This document shows, in pieces, positions 34,460-47,575 of a DNA stretch of 64,000 nt. Where the stretch lies: positions 5,115,292 through 5,179,291 of the forward strand of contig OX422202.1 of NCBI GenBank assembly GCA_949130485.1, given 5' to 3'. The position numbers were made by a program, and so were the translations under genes. The notes under the pieces are model-generated. The model made no database searches, was not told the DNA's origin, and was given only the letters and a program-made list of their open reading frames with translations. Positions within the stretch are counted from its first letter, which is position 1, and each line of letters opens with the position of its first letter. This DNA is from Agelas oroides. Its lineage: Eukaryota; Porifera; Demospongiae; Agelasida; Agelasidae.

Positions 34460-35860
34460 TGATATATGTTGCATCATCTATACTGTGTTGGTGTTTAGGA
34501 CCTTATTTGTACATTGGGGTTTTGGTTTTCCAAGTTTGTGCCTAGCACCTCTGTATTACACTGATTGCATTCAGATGTTTCCTCTAGTTCTGCTGAGTGT
34601 GTGTCGTGTATGTTCTATTGGTTTAATAGCCTAAGTGCCTCACATTGTGCCTGTCACCTGTCTTGTGTCTGTATTTAAGCAGCTCTGCTTGTACCATCAT
34701 CATTAATTGCACTTGAATGAGTGTCAAAAACTTATCATTGCAATTGCAAGCCACCATGCTATTCAGCAACACCACTCCGGCGAGTTGTGTGCCATGCTGT
34801 TTACAATACTACAACTATTGAAATTTACTAAGAAATGTTTCATCGTTAGAGTTATTTCTTTAATATGGTCAAAGCAATGTTCACTGCTCTGACTACATCT
34901 TGTACAACCATGTTATGACAGATATCTACTTTAGTGCGTGGAACCTCAGTTCACTCCTCCATAAGAGGAAGAGTAACACCACCTGAATTTTGGAGAGCAT
35001 GCATTTAGGCATTCGGCTGTTGGTTTCTGGGCTCTTATAAGGTAGTTAACATGTAGGTTAAACAATTCGGTTTTGAAACTGACTACCAACATTAAGGAGG
35101 AGGAGGATGGAAGTCTCTTGTCACAGGCCAAATGTTTATTACTAACCTCTCTTGGGCCCAACTCTCCTTTATTACTTGGGCCACTAGTTCTTCAATGAAA
35201 AGGTGGCTGCATCCTAATAGCCATGGCATACTGACTGATCTTTTACCAGTATAGCTGTATGCCAGTAGGCTTTTATTACACTATTTTCCATGCTATATAG
35301 GAGAATATTGCATGAGTGTGGGGATGTATTTTCACGAGTCTGAAGGACAAGTGAAAATATACTTCTAGCACGAGTGCAATATCCCGTATTGCACATGTAG
35401 AGTGTAGAAAGGTCTATCTAACCTAACTTACGACTACAAGGGCTTGCAGTAATGCTTGCATTCTTAATCTCTATGATCTGAGCAACAAAGTAACATGCCA
35501 TTTCAGAGTGTCTTGTTCATGCAGAACTGCTACATGTAATGCTATTTATTTGATTCCTAAAATTTAGCTAGTTTTCATGGTTGGTATTGGACATCAGATG
35601 TACCATATCTACACTTTACTAAATACACTATAATGTCTCCAAAGCAAATGCATCTTTCTAAATTTTCATAAATGCAGTAGCTGCAGTTTTGTATTTGTAT
35701 TGTTTTCATTACTGTCATCCAGGTACACAGAACTCTCTGGATATCTTGATGGGTACCAGCTGTGGCTAAGTCTACAATACTCAGGTGAGCATCATGCCCA
35801 ATCCTGAATACAGTGCAATGTGTTTTGCATTTTACATTTTCACAGTCAGCAACAATACAA
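34460..35860. other. No gene recognised
   Basis: A small inverted repeat (GAATATTGCA...TGCAATATCC) is at 35300-35390. Nothing else. Confidence 0.3.
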
Positions 35861-35869
35861 CTCTCTATC

Positions 35870-36233
35870 TCATCTTTGATCACCACCCTTCTCTTTTTCA
35901 CACAGAAACAACCTCAGCACATCCTGAATAACTAACTGACCTTCAGTGCTAACTTCATAGTGTCCTGGAGGAAACACCACTGTTGTATTGGAAGTGAAGT
36001 AGCTTGACGGGTTGTAACTTGAGAGAGGGTGTAGCAAGGCCTCATAGGACATGGAGTGATGGAGTTGGGAACTCACTTGTACTAGTTCCAGATGATGCGT
36101 TGAAATGGAGTTGAACAGAGCAAGTAAACCCAGCACCAGCAAAGGAAGTCTTGAGAGTTGTGTTGTAGTTTGTTAGCAGCTTTGATATACATGCTGGTTT
36201 GCCCACAAATCTGAAATGACCACTGGATAGCAC
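35870..36233 (-). pseudogene. Relic of beta-helix-like ectodomain of the membrane-protein family
   Basis: The minus strand encodes VQLHFNASSGTSTSEF in one frame. In another it encodes YFTSNTTVVFPPGHYEVS and EGQLVIQDV. The same words occur in the plus-strand relic at 56687-57100. In relatives I recall, this segment starts a right-handed beta-helix ectodomain that precedes the Cys-rich and TM part. The frame change and missing continuation show it is broken. Confidence 0.55.
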
Positions 36234-37229
36234 CTCAATAGCTATGTGCTGTAATCACTCTACCAAAACCCAAGTAGTTACAATGTGCTACTGTCTTTCT
36301 TGTAACACTGTGATTGAACCACAGTAACTATCAGCAACAGTGGAACATCAACATGGCATACACCCATTATTAAAGATTATGTAGGCTGTGTGATGTTTCA
36401 GTTGTGGTATGATTGTATTCTCAGTGATTGAAAGTTGCAAATACAAGTTGCACTCAACATCAGGCCGTAAACAGAGGCTAGCATATTGCATATGGTTGAG
36501 GTTACTAGCGAAGCTGTTTTTGGCTACCACTTATTTTTTCCAAAACAGCAGGAATTTCTACTGCATGCATTACATTCCGGTGGAAAACATCAAGTAGCTA
36601 AATGTCATGGGAGAAGTACTCTTGATTTTTCTGACGAAATTGTCCAATAATGCACAGTCAAAACTATATAATTATACTCTGCACAAACTGTTATTATAGC
36701 CATACTATATGTGTTATCAGCAGTATGGAGAACTTGTAGTGGGAGTGGTTACTGGAGTAAAGTTTACTACCCACAGGATTTTGTAAAATCACTTAACTTC
36801 CTGAAGCAACTTGCCAAGCCACCCTGCTTCAAGTGAATGTTACCGTCAAAGTTATCAAGGAAACATGTACTTATGTTAACATATAAGTAACATGATAATT
36901 GCTCATGATTGAGGTTACTAGTTACTAGCTAAACAGAAAAGGTCATTTTGGCTATTTTTCATTAAAATAAGAATTTCTGCTGAATGGTTTACATTCCAAT
37001 TGGTAAATATCAAGAAGGTAAGGTCGGACTCCAAAAACGGGATAATATATGCCTGTTTTCTCCTCTGTAGAACTGAACGTGGATGAAATCATCCACATTT
37101 GGAGGATTTGTACCATCCAAAAGTGGATGATCCTGTAAGTCATCCAAAAGTGGATGTTTTGTACAATCCAAATCTGTTTAAGAACTGAGCCTGCGCCTCG
37201 CGCTTCACACTCGCCACACCACCCTCCCC

Positions 37230-37480
37230 CCCACCCACAAGAAGTTAAATTAAAGGCCACTAAATTCTCATCCACAAGTGCATAAGCAGTCTTGATGTTG
37301 CTGCTCATGCAAAATGGTGGAAAACAAAACCAAAAAAGTCTAAGCTCCAGATACCACACAGTACTGCACTACTACATACGGAAATCCTGTTATGTACTTT
37401 ATTCGTAATGTACTTGTTCATTCAGTCATACTGTGCGCATGCATGTATACTAGCTACAGTCTGACTCGTGGCCAGTACCA
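37230..37480 (-). pseudogene. Relic of multi-pass membrane-protein family (TM3-TM4 part)
   Basis: MWYLELRLFWF and PPFCMSSNIKTAYAL correspond to IWSLDFFRSVIPPFCVSSNIKTVHAL of the intact gene at 47703-49538 (residues about 223-248). The homology continues at DNA level to about 37480 without a usable frame. It is an outlying dead copy about 10 kb from the array. Confidence 0.6.
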
Positions 37481-37489
37481 TGACAAGTC

Positions 37490-38420
37490 CCACATTCTTG
37501 GTGGGAATGTACATTGCCAAACAATTACAGCGTTTTATGATAACCTTGTCATGTGGGTTCCTAATTGATTTGTGGTTTTAGCTTGGCTGGTTTTAATTTT
37601 GCAAGGTCAACGCAAAACTGTAGTAAGGTCTCACTCAGCTCATGTGGTGATGTCATTAGTTGTCAGGTAGTCTGTAATATGTCTCAAGAGATTTCAACAT
37701 AATTTCATAGCAACAAAATTATCTAGCTAATATTGGACTCATGTGTAGACCAGTGTCGTAGCCAGGTCATTGGTATTGGCCAGGCATCTGCAGTACGCTA
37801 TCCCATTAGCCTCTAGTGAGTCTAACAACACTAGTGCTCATCCCTTAGCCTAGTTTTCAGACCTCCCCATTTCTTTTGTACTTAGGTTTGCGTTCAAAGT
37901 TCAAAGTCCAAATTTTCATTTTCACTGACCCAAGAGGGTATGGCATACATATATATAATCACCACAATACAACCAATGAAGACAGTTCATTAAAGTTGAG
38001 CCAGTTACAATAATTTGCCCTTTCTAGCACTCCGAGAGTACGTGGTCACTGGTAACGCACAACAATGGTAACTTGATTCTCATGTAAGTGTTCCTGTCCC
38101 ACCATGTGTGTGCATCTAGCAACCTCATTGCTCTTCAAGTAAATGCTAACCCTTCTCAAGTGAATGGTATACTCTTCAACTGAATACATGGCCTTGCCCC
38201 CTGTCGTTTGCAATACAGCGTACTGGGAACAAGGCTATAGGTAACATGAACACGTGTTTGGAGTCCACATATGCCCAGTCTCCATGCATAATATCTAAGT
38301 TGTTGATGGCACCAAAATGGTGGACAGTGCAAAGGCTTAGTCTCTGTTTAAATATTTTTGTTGGATTGCCGTGTTACTGCCACTTACATTAACTAAGTAA
38401 ATGTGCTGATTTCATGCATG
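37490..38420. other. No gene recognised
   Basis: A lone TAGCCT-type terminus (CTGGGAACAAGGCTA) lies at 38222-38237. Otherwise nothing. Confidence 0.3.
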
Positions 38421-38423
38421 GGG

Positions 38424-38512
38424 CTGACAGACAGACAGACAGACAGACAGGCAAACTGACAGACAAAATCAATTGCTTAACTCCCCATATGCGTGGCGCA
38501 GGGTAGTAAGTG
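38424..38512. repeat. (CAGA)n tract with degenerate palindrome
   Basis: GACAGACA repeats are followed by TAACTCCCCATATGCG...GCGCAGGGTA. The arrangement is the same as at 19860-19956. Confidence 0.45.
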
Positions 38513-38668
38513 CCTAACAGCAAAATGCACCTAGTAGCGAGGTGCATTAATTGAAGGTCAGAGCATGCTTTGTTCAGAGTATTGCACACAGACGGTCGAA
38601 TTCGAGCGCACACACACAACACATTGATGCCCAAATTCGATGCCCTTATGACCCACTTAAGTCCTTAG

Positions 38669-38886
38669 ATATTCATAGTTACAACTACTAGATTCATGAC
38701 TCAACTTAATATTCATAGCTGTAATGTACATCCGGTGTAACCCACAATCACTAGGTTCGTGAGGTTGTTTATAAGCTGGCTTGCAGTGTTCTGCTGTGAA
38801 TGCAGATTAACTTTCCATTGTCGTCATAGTATTCAATAACAAAAAATTTTTGGAAGGCTCATTTGAGTCTACTTAAAATTCATGAC
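38669..38886 (+). repeat. Dispersed repeat of about 218 bp, copy 1
   Basis: Matches 41948-42162 through blocks TATTCATAGTTACAACTA, CCCACAATCACTRGGT and CTCAAAAAATTTTT-like sequence, with indels. Both copies are in the same orientation. Confidence 0.75.
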
Positions 38887-39040
38887 GTTGTGACTACCTA
38901 AGGTTGTGTGAAAGGTTTCTGATCCCTGCTTGCTGTGTTTGTCGTACTTGTCGTGTATACATGTGCAAACTGATGTTGATGTGACTGTTGTTGATTTATA
39001 TAGCTGCCAGCTAGTGATAGCTATCAAACATAAAACCTGT

Positions 39041-39983
39041 GCAGGCCCGTAGGCAGGGGGTGTTCGAGGGGGTTCGCTCGAACCCCCCTTTTGACCGCCA
39101 AAAGATTTTATATACACCGCTTAAATGTACATTTTAAGTGTCCTACCGTTTGAAAGTGGTCCACTAGTCTCGCGCTGCTATTGAGAATCACTGCTGTCCA
39201 TGCAAACGAGTCTGGTTGGAGCTATGCGAGTTTGTTCATGGAGGACCAGCGTGGAACGCGCGTGCGTAAGCTGTTTACGGGGGGGACTCTCGTTAAATAT
39301 TGACACGTTCCCAAAACTGTAGTAATAAAGTCCCTAGGATGCACATCTTACTTTGTTACTGTAAGAGTGCATAAGAAAAAGGAGAGGGAAGAGCGTGTGA
39401 CTTGATTTTTGCATGTGTAACCAACAGAATCTCCCACTGTAATCAAAATATAATGTTGTTAGTAGTGGAAGCATTTCAAAGTATACTATGCATCAGGGCT
39501 GTAGCCGCCGGTCCAGTTAGTCTGGTTTCAACAAGACCACCTTTCCCTCACTCTTGGCTTACTTGGGTTACTTGGCATTGCAAATTTGCACATTGATCAG
39601 TGAAGGCTCACATGCACACAGAGAGCACATTGGCAGGTGACATACCACGTCTTCAAATTCGTGAGATGGCTGCAAACAGTGTGAAGGAGTATCTTCTGAG
39701 TCTTCCTGATTATCCCCCTCCTTTCAACAACTTTCTGTTCTTCAAGTAGGAAGCCAAAACCAATGTTGTACAGTGCAATGTGTGGAAAAGGTAGATATTG
39801 ACACGTGAACATCTGTTGTCTGGCTGCCGAGAAGCATTGTTTTGGCCCAAAATGGATCTCAGAAGCGATCTCAGACCATATTTTGAGGGGGGGTGGGTAG
39901 ACCCCCAGACCTCCCTCCCTGTTGTGTAAATAGTAACCTGACCACTTCAAGTTTGATGGCTAGCACTAGCTACAGGCCTGTGC
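39041..39983. other. Candidate decayed TIR element with CAGGCC termini
   Basis: Left CAGGCCCGTAGGCAGGGGG and right inverted CAGGCCTGTAGCTAG are similar short ends. A hairpin (TTCGAGGGGGTTCGCTCGAACCCCCC) is at 39062-39087. No clear TSD and no coding region. The repeat type with GGGGG...CCCCC blocks recurs at 45895 and 47180. Confidence 0.3.
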
Positions 39984-39999
39984 ATGTGCATTCAGCCAT

Positions 40000-41940
40000 T
40001 GTGCTGTAGAAATAGATTTTCCTATCAATATTGCCGTATGGGTAGGTCACACTCAATAGGTCAGGTGGCAGCAAGAGGCTCTATTCATAATACAGGTGGG
40101 ACTGTCACCGCAGCAACTATTGAGAATTACACACTCTTTCTTCCTCTTTTTTTTTTTTTCTTATGTGCTTTGGTTGTATCGCTATATTGCTGCCTCTGCT
40201 CAGTGCACTCTGTTAGGAGTCGACCAGAAACTTCCCTTCATCAGGAGAGAACTCCTGCTGAGTGTTTTTTTGTTTCCTTTGACACACATGAAGTGGAAAG
40301 AAAAGGTTGGAATGAAGGCAGGTTAACAAAGACAAAGCCAGCCAACTTCTATATATGGTGTGCTCAATTTGACTGGCTGGGCAGAAGATTCAGATGTGCT
40401 GCTGTTGTCTCTGTCTGACGTGTAGGAGCTAAGAACAACATGCAAAGCCTCTTGAGAGACGTCAGTCATTGTGTTGTAAAGAGTGCTGTGTATGTAATGC
40501 AGCATGACAGTAGCTAAGTGCACACTGACTTCACTGAAGTGTCAAAGTGACTTGTAGTGCAGTGTGACTGTGCTGTATCAATAGTCTGTGACTAGAAACT
40601 TGTAGCTAAACCAATAGATTTAACTTGTTATCAGTGTAGCTACCTTAGCCTTTATACAAGGTTCCAGAGCTGCAAGGCAGGATGACGTTTCTGTGGTCAC
40701 TGACACTTTTGATCATAACTCAGGTTAGCATTAGTTTTTCATATCTGCCCAGGTTCTGCAAATACGAGTACCTTCATTTTAAAATAGTTAGCTTGGCCAT
40801 TGTGAAATCCTTTGTGACCGTAGGTCCCATTTGTTGGTGACTAATATTTCACCTCATGCACTCACTGGGGGTAGTTCTCACTCAGCCTTAGTGCTTGAGC
40901 TGTAGACACTTCACTGATAACTGCTTCTGACTGTATGGTCAAACTTTAGTAGGCCCTGTTAGGCTGAGAGGGGAAGGCTAATATAGTAGCCATATGCAAG
41001 CACTCGTTTGGCTTTTCTCAAAATACTATCGTATCATTACCAAAGTATACTTCCATAGATTATTGCAAGTGAAATTTGCCAATCAAATTGGTGGAAAGAG
41101 TAGTTCTGACTTCACTTGGTGGCACATGCACTTGAATCCAGTGGTTTTAGTAGCAGTCAAGTAAAGCCAAAAATGTATCAGCTGATGGTAAAATCTTTGA
41201 TCTGAAGAGGTTGGAAGACCAATCAAGATAGACTAGGCTTCCCGCCTTCTTCCCCGACTAGGGCTTTCTCTGCTTTTTCTTATTGGGGCAAGCGTGAGCG
41301 AGCCCCACACTAGTGAGTTGTATCCATATTTTTTTTTGAAAATAGTATTATTATTATTTTCGGTCGTATGTCGTTCCGTATGTTTTGACGCTGTAATTTA
41401 ACGATTTTCTTACAACTTGGCAGCCAGCTAGCTCCAAGGTGACTTTGAAAGATGCCGCTTATGAAAGACAGCCAGGAAAAGCAGCCAGAGCGTGTGCACT
41501 TATTGAACAAAGGATAGCCTAGAGGTTGTGTTTGCAGCGACATCCAGGATAGGTAGCTGGAGCGTGAGTATCTACTGTTCAGGTGGCGTAGTATGTAGCT
41601 GAACAAAGCTTGTCACTGTACTCTCTACAAAAGTGCTTAACAGCTTAGAGAAGATGGTTGCAGAGACTAGCTTGTCATGGGGTGGTACCATACAATGCAG
41701 CCATTAGTGCAACCTAAGCATCTACTCCGGCTAACTGTAGGCTAAGTCTAAACACAGCCTGGCTTGTCATTGTGTAGTCCTTACTTGAGGCATCGTAGAG
41801 AAATGGCAGATGGGGTTCGCCATCCATCAGCCATGGATCGAAGGAGGGTCTCTGCCGCTTTCTGCTTTCAAGCCTCTATACAAAATAGCCCTTGTATACA
41901 TACATATGTGCTGTGATCTGACACTTCAAAAGCCTTTGAT
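40000..41940. other. No gene recognised
   Basis: Copy of a dispersed repeat at 41286-41321 (GGGGCAAGCGTGAGCGAGCC). Open frames at 39984-40418 show no domain. Confidence 0.3.
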
Positions 41941-41947
41941 ATAAAGT

Positions 41948-42162
41948 ATTCATAGTTACAACTATTAAAATTCATCACTCAAATCAATATTCATAGCTGA
42001 CACTCACTTCCGCTGAAACCCACAATCACTGGGTACGTAGGGTTGCTTTATAAGGTAGCTTGTAGTATCCAATCGCGAAGGTGTGCCTACGAGATTACCG
42101 TCCTCGTCGTAGAACTCAAAAAATTTTTGAAGGGCTCACTCGAGCCTACTAACATTCATAAC
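41948..42162 (+). repeat. Dispersed repeat of about 215 bp, copy 2
   Basis: See the copy at 38669-38886. About 80 percent similar by eye. Confidence 0.75.
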
Positions 42163-42169
42163 ACTACTG

Positions 42170-43520
42170 GTGAAACTTTGGGATGTTCTGTGCACCCTTT
42201 TGTCCAAAGCTCCATTTTGTAGCTTGTAGCTATCCATGATTCTTACCAGTATCATTCACGGCTGTCGGAACGGCAGCGGCCGTGGTCGCGCACCTAAAGA
42301 TTTTGAGGACGCCGCAAGGTTCGATGCTTTCGTCAGTGGACGGCCAGCAGTGTAGTCTGTTTCAATTCACACTCGCTAGATGATTGTCTTTTCAAGATGT
42401 AGCTGTGCGGCAGGTAGTAGCTATGCTGTAAGTCGTCACTGGACAAGGAGTGCCAGTTTTCACATGAATGTGCATCTTTCTGCTATGACTACACCACTTT
42501 CAAAATGCTTCCGACACCTCTAAACATTATTCAGACCATCACTATCACATCATCATATAGAGAGCGTCCCACTCCACTATCTATGAGAATGACGTGACCA
42601 TATCCTCCCTCCCCTGGGTGGCAGTTGCAGTGTGTGCTGGGAATAGCTTGTGTAGCTATGGTTTATTGTAGTTTCAAGTGATGAAAACACTGTGTCATCA
42701 TGGACTTGTAAGCTGAAGTACAAGTGATAACAGTGACTAGCTACTCGAACAACTACCGAGTTATCATTGTGGAAGAAAAGGAGAAGAATCACACTTATCT
42801 ACAAAAAGAGTTATGTCAGCAATGCTTTCGCACAATGTCATACGTCTTGCTGGCTATACAAAGGCCTGTGCTTACTTTGAAATTTTCCATGTAGTTGCCT
42901 GATAACTGGTGCATTAAGTACTTGTGTGGTTTGGTTAGCTTTCATTCTAAAGTAAATTTTTTGAGGGCTTTTCTCCTTTGCTTGTGAGGCCTTGGGAATA
43001 GATTTGCTAATAACCAAGTCATCACGTTGTTTAGTGAAGAGACTCTGTACTACCACACTGCTAATTGATGGAATGCATGGTTGATGCAGAGGCATTATAT
43101 ACATCTACAGTCAAACATTGAACCTATGAAATGCATTTTCAGATATGGATTGCACTCCCATTGACGGCTGTATGTTACATCCCCTGAAATGTGGACACCC
43201 TGCTAACCAGAGGCTAGTACTATGAGCATCAGTGATCAGTCATTGAATCCAGCAGCAGTGGCAGATAATCTTGGGTGAAAGAGAAGAGCTCTGGAATGCA
43301 ACTTTGTTGCACTCAGCAGGATCAGTACTCATCACTCTTGGAAATATACCACACCAAAAGTCTCTGAAGGTTTGACACCTCCGTTGTTCCAGGTACACAG
43401 CAGCGGTCACTGCATTGTGTCTGCATTAGAGTAGCTCCATATTAAGCCCTTATAGTGTACTGCTTTTACTGTGAGTAGGTACATCAGAATACACTTCTAC
43501 ATTCTTGCTAGGTCAGCTAA
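42170..43520. other. No gene recognised
   Basis: No domains, repeats or RNA genes seen. Confidence 0.3.
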
Positions 43521-43532
43521 TTGGCTATTTGG

Positions 43533-43616
43533 TAGCCTGAAACCCCGGCTTTCCGTTCTGGATTTTGTCTCACAGCTTTGACAAAATCTGGAACGGAAAG
43601 CCTGGGTTCGAGGCTA
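43533..43616. mobile_element. 84-bp hairpin MITE with 9-bp TSD
   Basis: Inverted ends TAGCCTGAAACCCCGGCTTTCCG and TAGCCTCGAACCCAGGCTTTCCG run to arms of about 37 bp. An exact 9-bp TSD GCTATTTGG lies at 43524-43532 and 43617-43625. It shows that the TAGCCT-type hairpins in this window are mobile elements. Confidence 0.85.
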
Positions 43617-43629
43617 GCTATTTGGTTCA

Positions 43630-46550
43630 TCTTTGTTGAAGGCTTCATGAATTAACTATAGTCTGGTTTGGACTTGATCCAAGATTACTTTAGCCAATCT
43701 CTGCAGATTTGTGACGTAGTCACAGGCACACTCATTAGCACCTTTTGAATCAATGAGTCAGGGCTCTAGAGCAATGAACACCTACCTGGTATGAAAACTA
43801 CTTTCTGTGCCCAGAAACAGAGCCCCTATAATGTAGTAAAAGTATTTTCTAAGCCCATAGAGAATTGACCAATCTATTGTCGACCAAGACCTTTCTACAG
43901 CCAGCCACCGTGTACACAGCATCCTGTGTCTAATCTGCTGACATTGAATGTGGACTGAAAAGGGACAATGTGCTTACTCCTCTAGAAATCTGATGTCCAG
44001 GTAGATCACAGCATGTCCTGAGCTTAACCAGGCCTTCCTCTGCTTCAGCACTGCAACTAACAAGGCTTAGGTGTGAGGCTGTTAGTATGTTCTAATACAG
44101 TCCTTTTGATATTCTGTAGTATATAGGATCTTCCGTTGTTGCTGGTTGAGTTATAACCTGAACCTTTTGGTCCTTCTCTAAAGTACACTATTACTAGCTC
44201 AACCAAGCTCTGTCATTGGTCCACAATGATAACAGTCTTGCTACTGGTAGTGTTTGTTATAGCTAGGTCCTGAGTTCATCCTCTTTTGCCTCATGTTGTG
44301 TGTCTTAATGAGTTGTCTCCTCACCACTGGCACCACGCAGGCTCTTAGTAACATTATGCAGATCAGTATTCAAAGCTGACATTCCCTGTTGTATGGTGAT
44401 CAGTGAGCAGATGCTTCATTTTGAAAGATGAGCCTGAGTTGTGTACTGTGTAGTAGTATGCAGCCTTCTGTACCTTTGAAGAAGCCTCTCACCACTTTTG
44501 ATAAAAAGCCATTTGCCTTTGTGTGATAATTATAAGCTTTCTGGTTTTCTGAAGATACCTTCCCATTTATGGCAAAAGTACACACTGCAAGCACATGCAT
44601 TGAAAATTGTCTGGAATGAAAGTGTCATTTTTCAAGACACTTAGTTTTACTGTATGGTACTTATATGTCTATTCTGTATACTGTAGAATTTCTAATAATT
44701 TGTACACCCTATGAATTTTTACACCCCCCTTTTTCAGAAAAAAATGGTATTTTACATACTCTAATTATTGATACACATAAAAATGAAATTATTAATGTAA
44801 GGAGCAAGCACTGTGAGATGGCATTTCTGACAATCACAAGTGTGAATAAACATGTTCTTTTGGCTCTTGGTTTAGATTGTATGGCCAAGAATGAGGTCGA
44901 AATACACTGCCATTCATGCTCCCTACATACAGTGTGGTGAAGCCTTGTGGGACTAATGTCAAGTGAATGTTGTGCACTGCAGCACATAATGAGATGCTCT
45001 TCAATGTTGGCTGGAGGCCTTAGCGCAACTCACATCTTCATGTGAACAGTAAGTTGTGGCACCTTGCTCACCAGCACAGGCAGGTACGTAGGCAAATAAT
45101 TATGTCATGCTGTTGCCACTATGGCAGCTAACTGAGGGTAAGTATATACCTGTACAAAGTTGTCAATCAGTTTCCTTTGCTTTCCAACTCGAAACTTGCA
45201 TGCATAAGCTTTTTCTTCTGTTTGCTTCATACAATCCTTTATTTATCCGGACACAACCCATTTCTTGGAATATTTGGTAATTTGTTTTGTACAGCTAAAA
45301 ACAGAAAATGATTTAAATTTCTAGAAAATTATGCAGCGACCGTATTTGCCTTACTTGTGTATGACGAAAAGTTGATATCAATAGGTTTCTTGTAGCTATG
45401 TGAATGAAATTTTAAAAGAGAATGGCAGAAAGACTGAGCCATAAGATAAATGTCATTAAAAAACTGTCGCACTGCTGAATGTGTGTCAGGCACAATCAGC
45501 AGACGGAGAAAAGTTTATCATCCAGCAGGAGACTGTCGCCACAGCTGCGAGACAATATCTGGGAGTGGCCTGGGAACGAGGCTATCAATGAACCACATCT
45601 CCCTTTAATAGGTCTACGTGTTATGCAAGGTCACCCACTGTGCAGGACGCATTTCAGCCAATACCAGGCCTCATCAGCTGTGCTGGGGTAGTCTCGTGCC
45701 CAGCCGGATATAACCTACGGAAAATCCGTCTGGTAAGATAAGGTGCATTTCTTGGGCTTTTGCACACGTCAGCAGGGTTTGAATGCGGCTGGCGCTGACC
45801 ACATATGGAAGTTCTCGCCTCTAAATGGCTTCAATTATCACCAATTAGCATCCGCACAAGGGATGAGGGATGGCATGCTTTGCACACCATAATGTAGGGG
45901 GGTCTGGGGGCATGCTCCCCCAGGAAAATTCTCCTTCTAAGACTGCTTCTGGTGGCTTCTCAGACGCCAATTTCATTTGAGGGAAATGCAAACCATTGTA
46001 GATGAAAGCAGAGTCTTTCACATTGCCGGCGATCTTCATCTTCCCCATCTTGATGGCTGTCACGCACGTATGGCGTAGCCACTGCCACTTATTAAACCAA
46101 GATCCTCATGGACGGGAGCTAGAACAACCATACAAGGTTCAAAGTTCAAACTCGAGCATGTGCTCACTGTCAAATCGCGCGATCTAGTCGTCTTCCCAAG
46201 GTTCACCCCCACCAACCTGAGCGTCATATCGGCTAGTCCAAAGTTGTCGGTCGCGCTTTTCAAGAGTTTGGCTTCACGAGACTAGCTTTCGTGAGTGGCG
46301 GCGTGCAAGATACAATTTTTTTTTTTTTAATGCTTATGAAAACCGGTACCGGCCGTAGTGGCTCCTACAGGCCTGTGACAGTAGAGTATAAATTGAACAC
46401 TTGTATACACCGCATCCATATGCATGCAGTGCAATGTGGTAAAATATGCATAGTGCACTGCGCTAGTCTCTTCCCCACACCAACTGTTATGTGTGTGCCC
46501 CGTGGCCTTAATTGTCAAACTTGAATAAGGATGGAAAAAGGGTTATTTTT
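43630..46550. other. No gene recognised; scattered repeat pieces
   Basis: A TAGCCT terminus is at 45568-45584. Next to it, a piece (CAATGAACCACATCTCCCTT) is shared with about 5669. A GGGGGCATGCTCCCCCAGGAAAA segment is at 45908. There is no supported coding region. Confidence 0.35.
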
Positions 46551-46556
46551 GCGGTG

Positions 46557-47021
46557 AAAAAACGGTATCCAACCTGAAATATCAAAGTGTACACAGTGAT
46601 TATAAAACAGTGGTTTTCATAACAGCCCACCAAGATAAGAAAGAAACTGTCAGGTTTACAAGTCAATTATTTCGGGATCAGTGCATTTTCCTGGAAGCGG
46701 TAACGTCCTGAAACGTGGGCCCTAGCCATACACCAAGCCCTGGGCCTAGTTGTAGAAAGGAAACGTACTTGTTGCCTGACTGTCATAAAGACAACAGGTA
46801 GTAATACATTAGATCTTGAATGGTTAATTTTACCAGCAACGCGACCTTAAATTTTTGGTCACATGCCCATTTTTCGTGATTTACCACTTCTGGAAAAGTG
46901 CGCCGATACCGAAATATGACAAGCGACTGTGGTTTCTTTCTTACCTGGGTGGGCTGTTATGAAAACCACGGTTTTGGAATTAATGCGTACACTTCCATAC
47001 ATCAGGTTGGATATCCTGGAA
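46557..47021. repeat. Long fold-back element, 465 bp
   Basis: Arms of about 150 bp (46560-46712 and 46868-47018) are inverted copies sharing GTATCCAACCTG, GTGGTTTTCATAACAGCCCAC and AAGAAAGAAAC, with a loop of about 155 bp. TSD not resolved. Confidence 0.8.
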
Positions 47022-47569
47022 ATGGGTTAGCTATTCAGCAACCAGGAGCAATTTCGGAAGATTGATGATATATATTTACTTCTCCAAAACATGAGCAGAT
47101 GACTGAACATTTCTGATGTAAGTTCTAGGTTCATTATGTGCCAAGATGCCTTCAGATTCGACACTAGAGCATGCAAATTTTCTGGGGGAGCATGCCCTCA
47201 GACTCCTCTAGAACCACATCCTCATCAGCCCCCCCCCAAGTGAAACTACCTTCCACCACCTATGAGCCGGATCAATGCAAATTTGTTTCTGCTGGGCCTA
47301 TATGCTGATGCATTCAGTCATAGTGTCAGAAAATGTTTTTTTTCAATTTCAATTTGGTAACAGGAGAATCAACTTTCTATTGAACTTGAAGAATAGCTGT
47401 GCATAAGTATGTATAACAGACAATTGTTCTTATAAAATGTCTTGATTAGAGCATGGGGTATTTATAGGTACAATCAGAGAAAGTTCTACAACTGATGTTC
47501 TAATGCAGGTGGCAAATACAAGCAGTAATTATATTAAGGTAGTCAAAAAGTTTGTCTATAGCCATAGTC

Positions 47570-47575
47570 TTTATT
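47570..47575 (-). promoter_or_regulatory. Poly(A) signal of the gene at 47703-49538
   Basis: AATAAA on the minus strand, about 130 bp past the stop codon. The copy at 57508 has the same motif at 57460-57465. Confidence 0.45.

Noticed and set aside
39984-40418. 144-codon plus-strand frame with a hydrophobic stretch
   Set aside because: The hydrophobic part is a poly-T tract. There is no ATG start, domain or homology I can recall.
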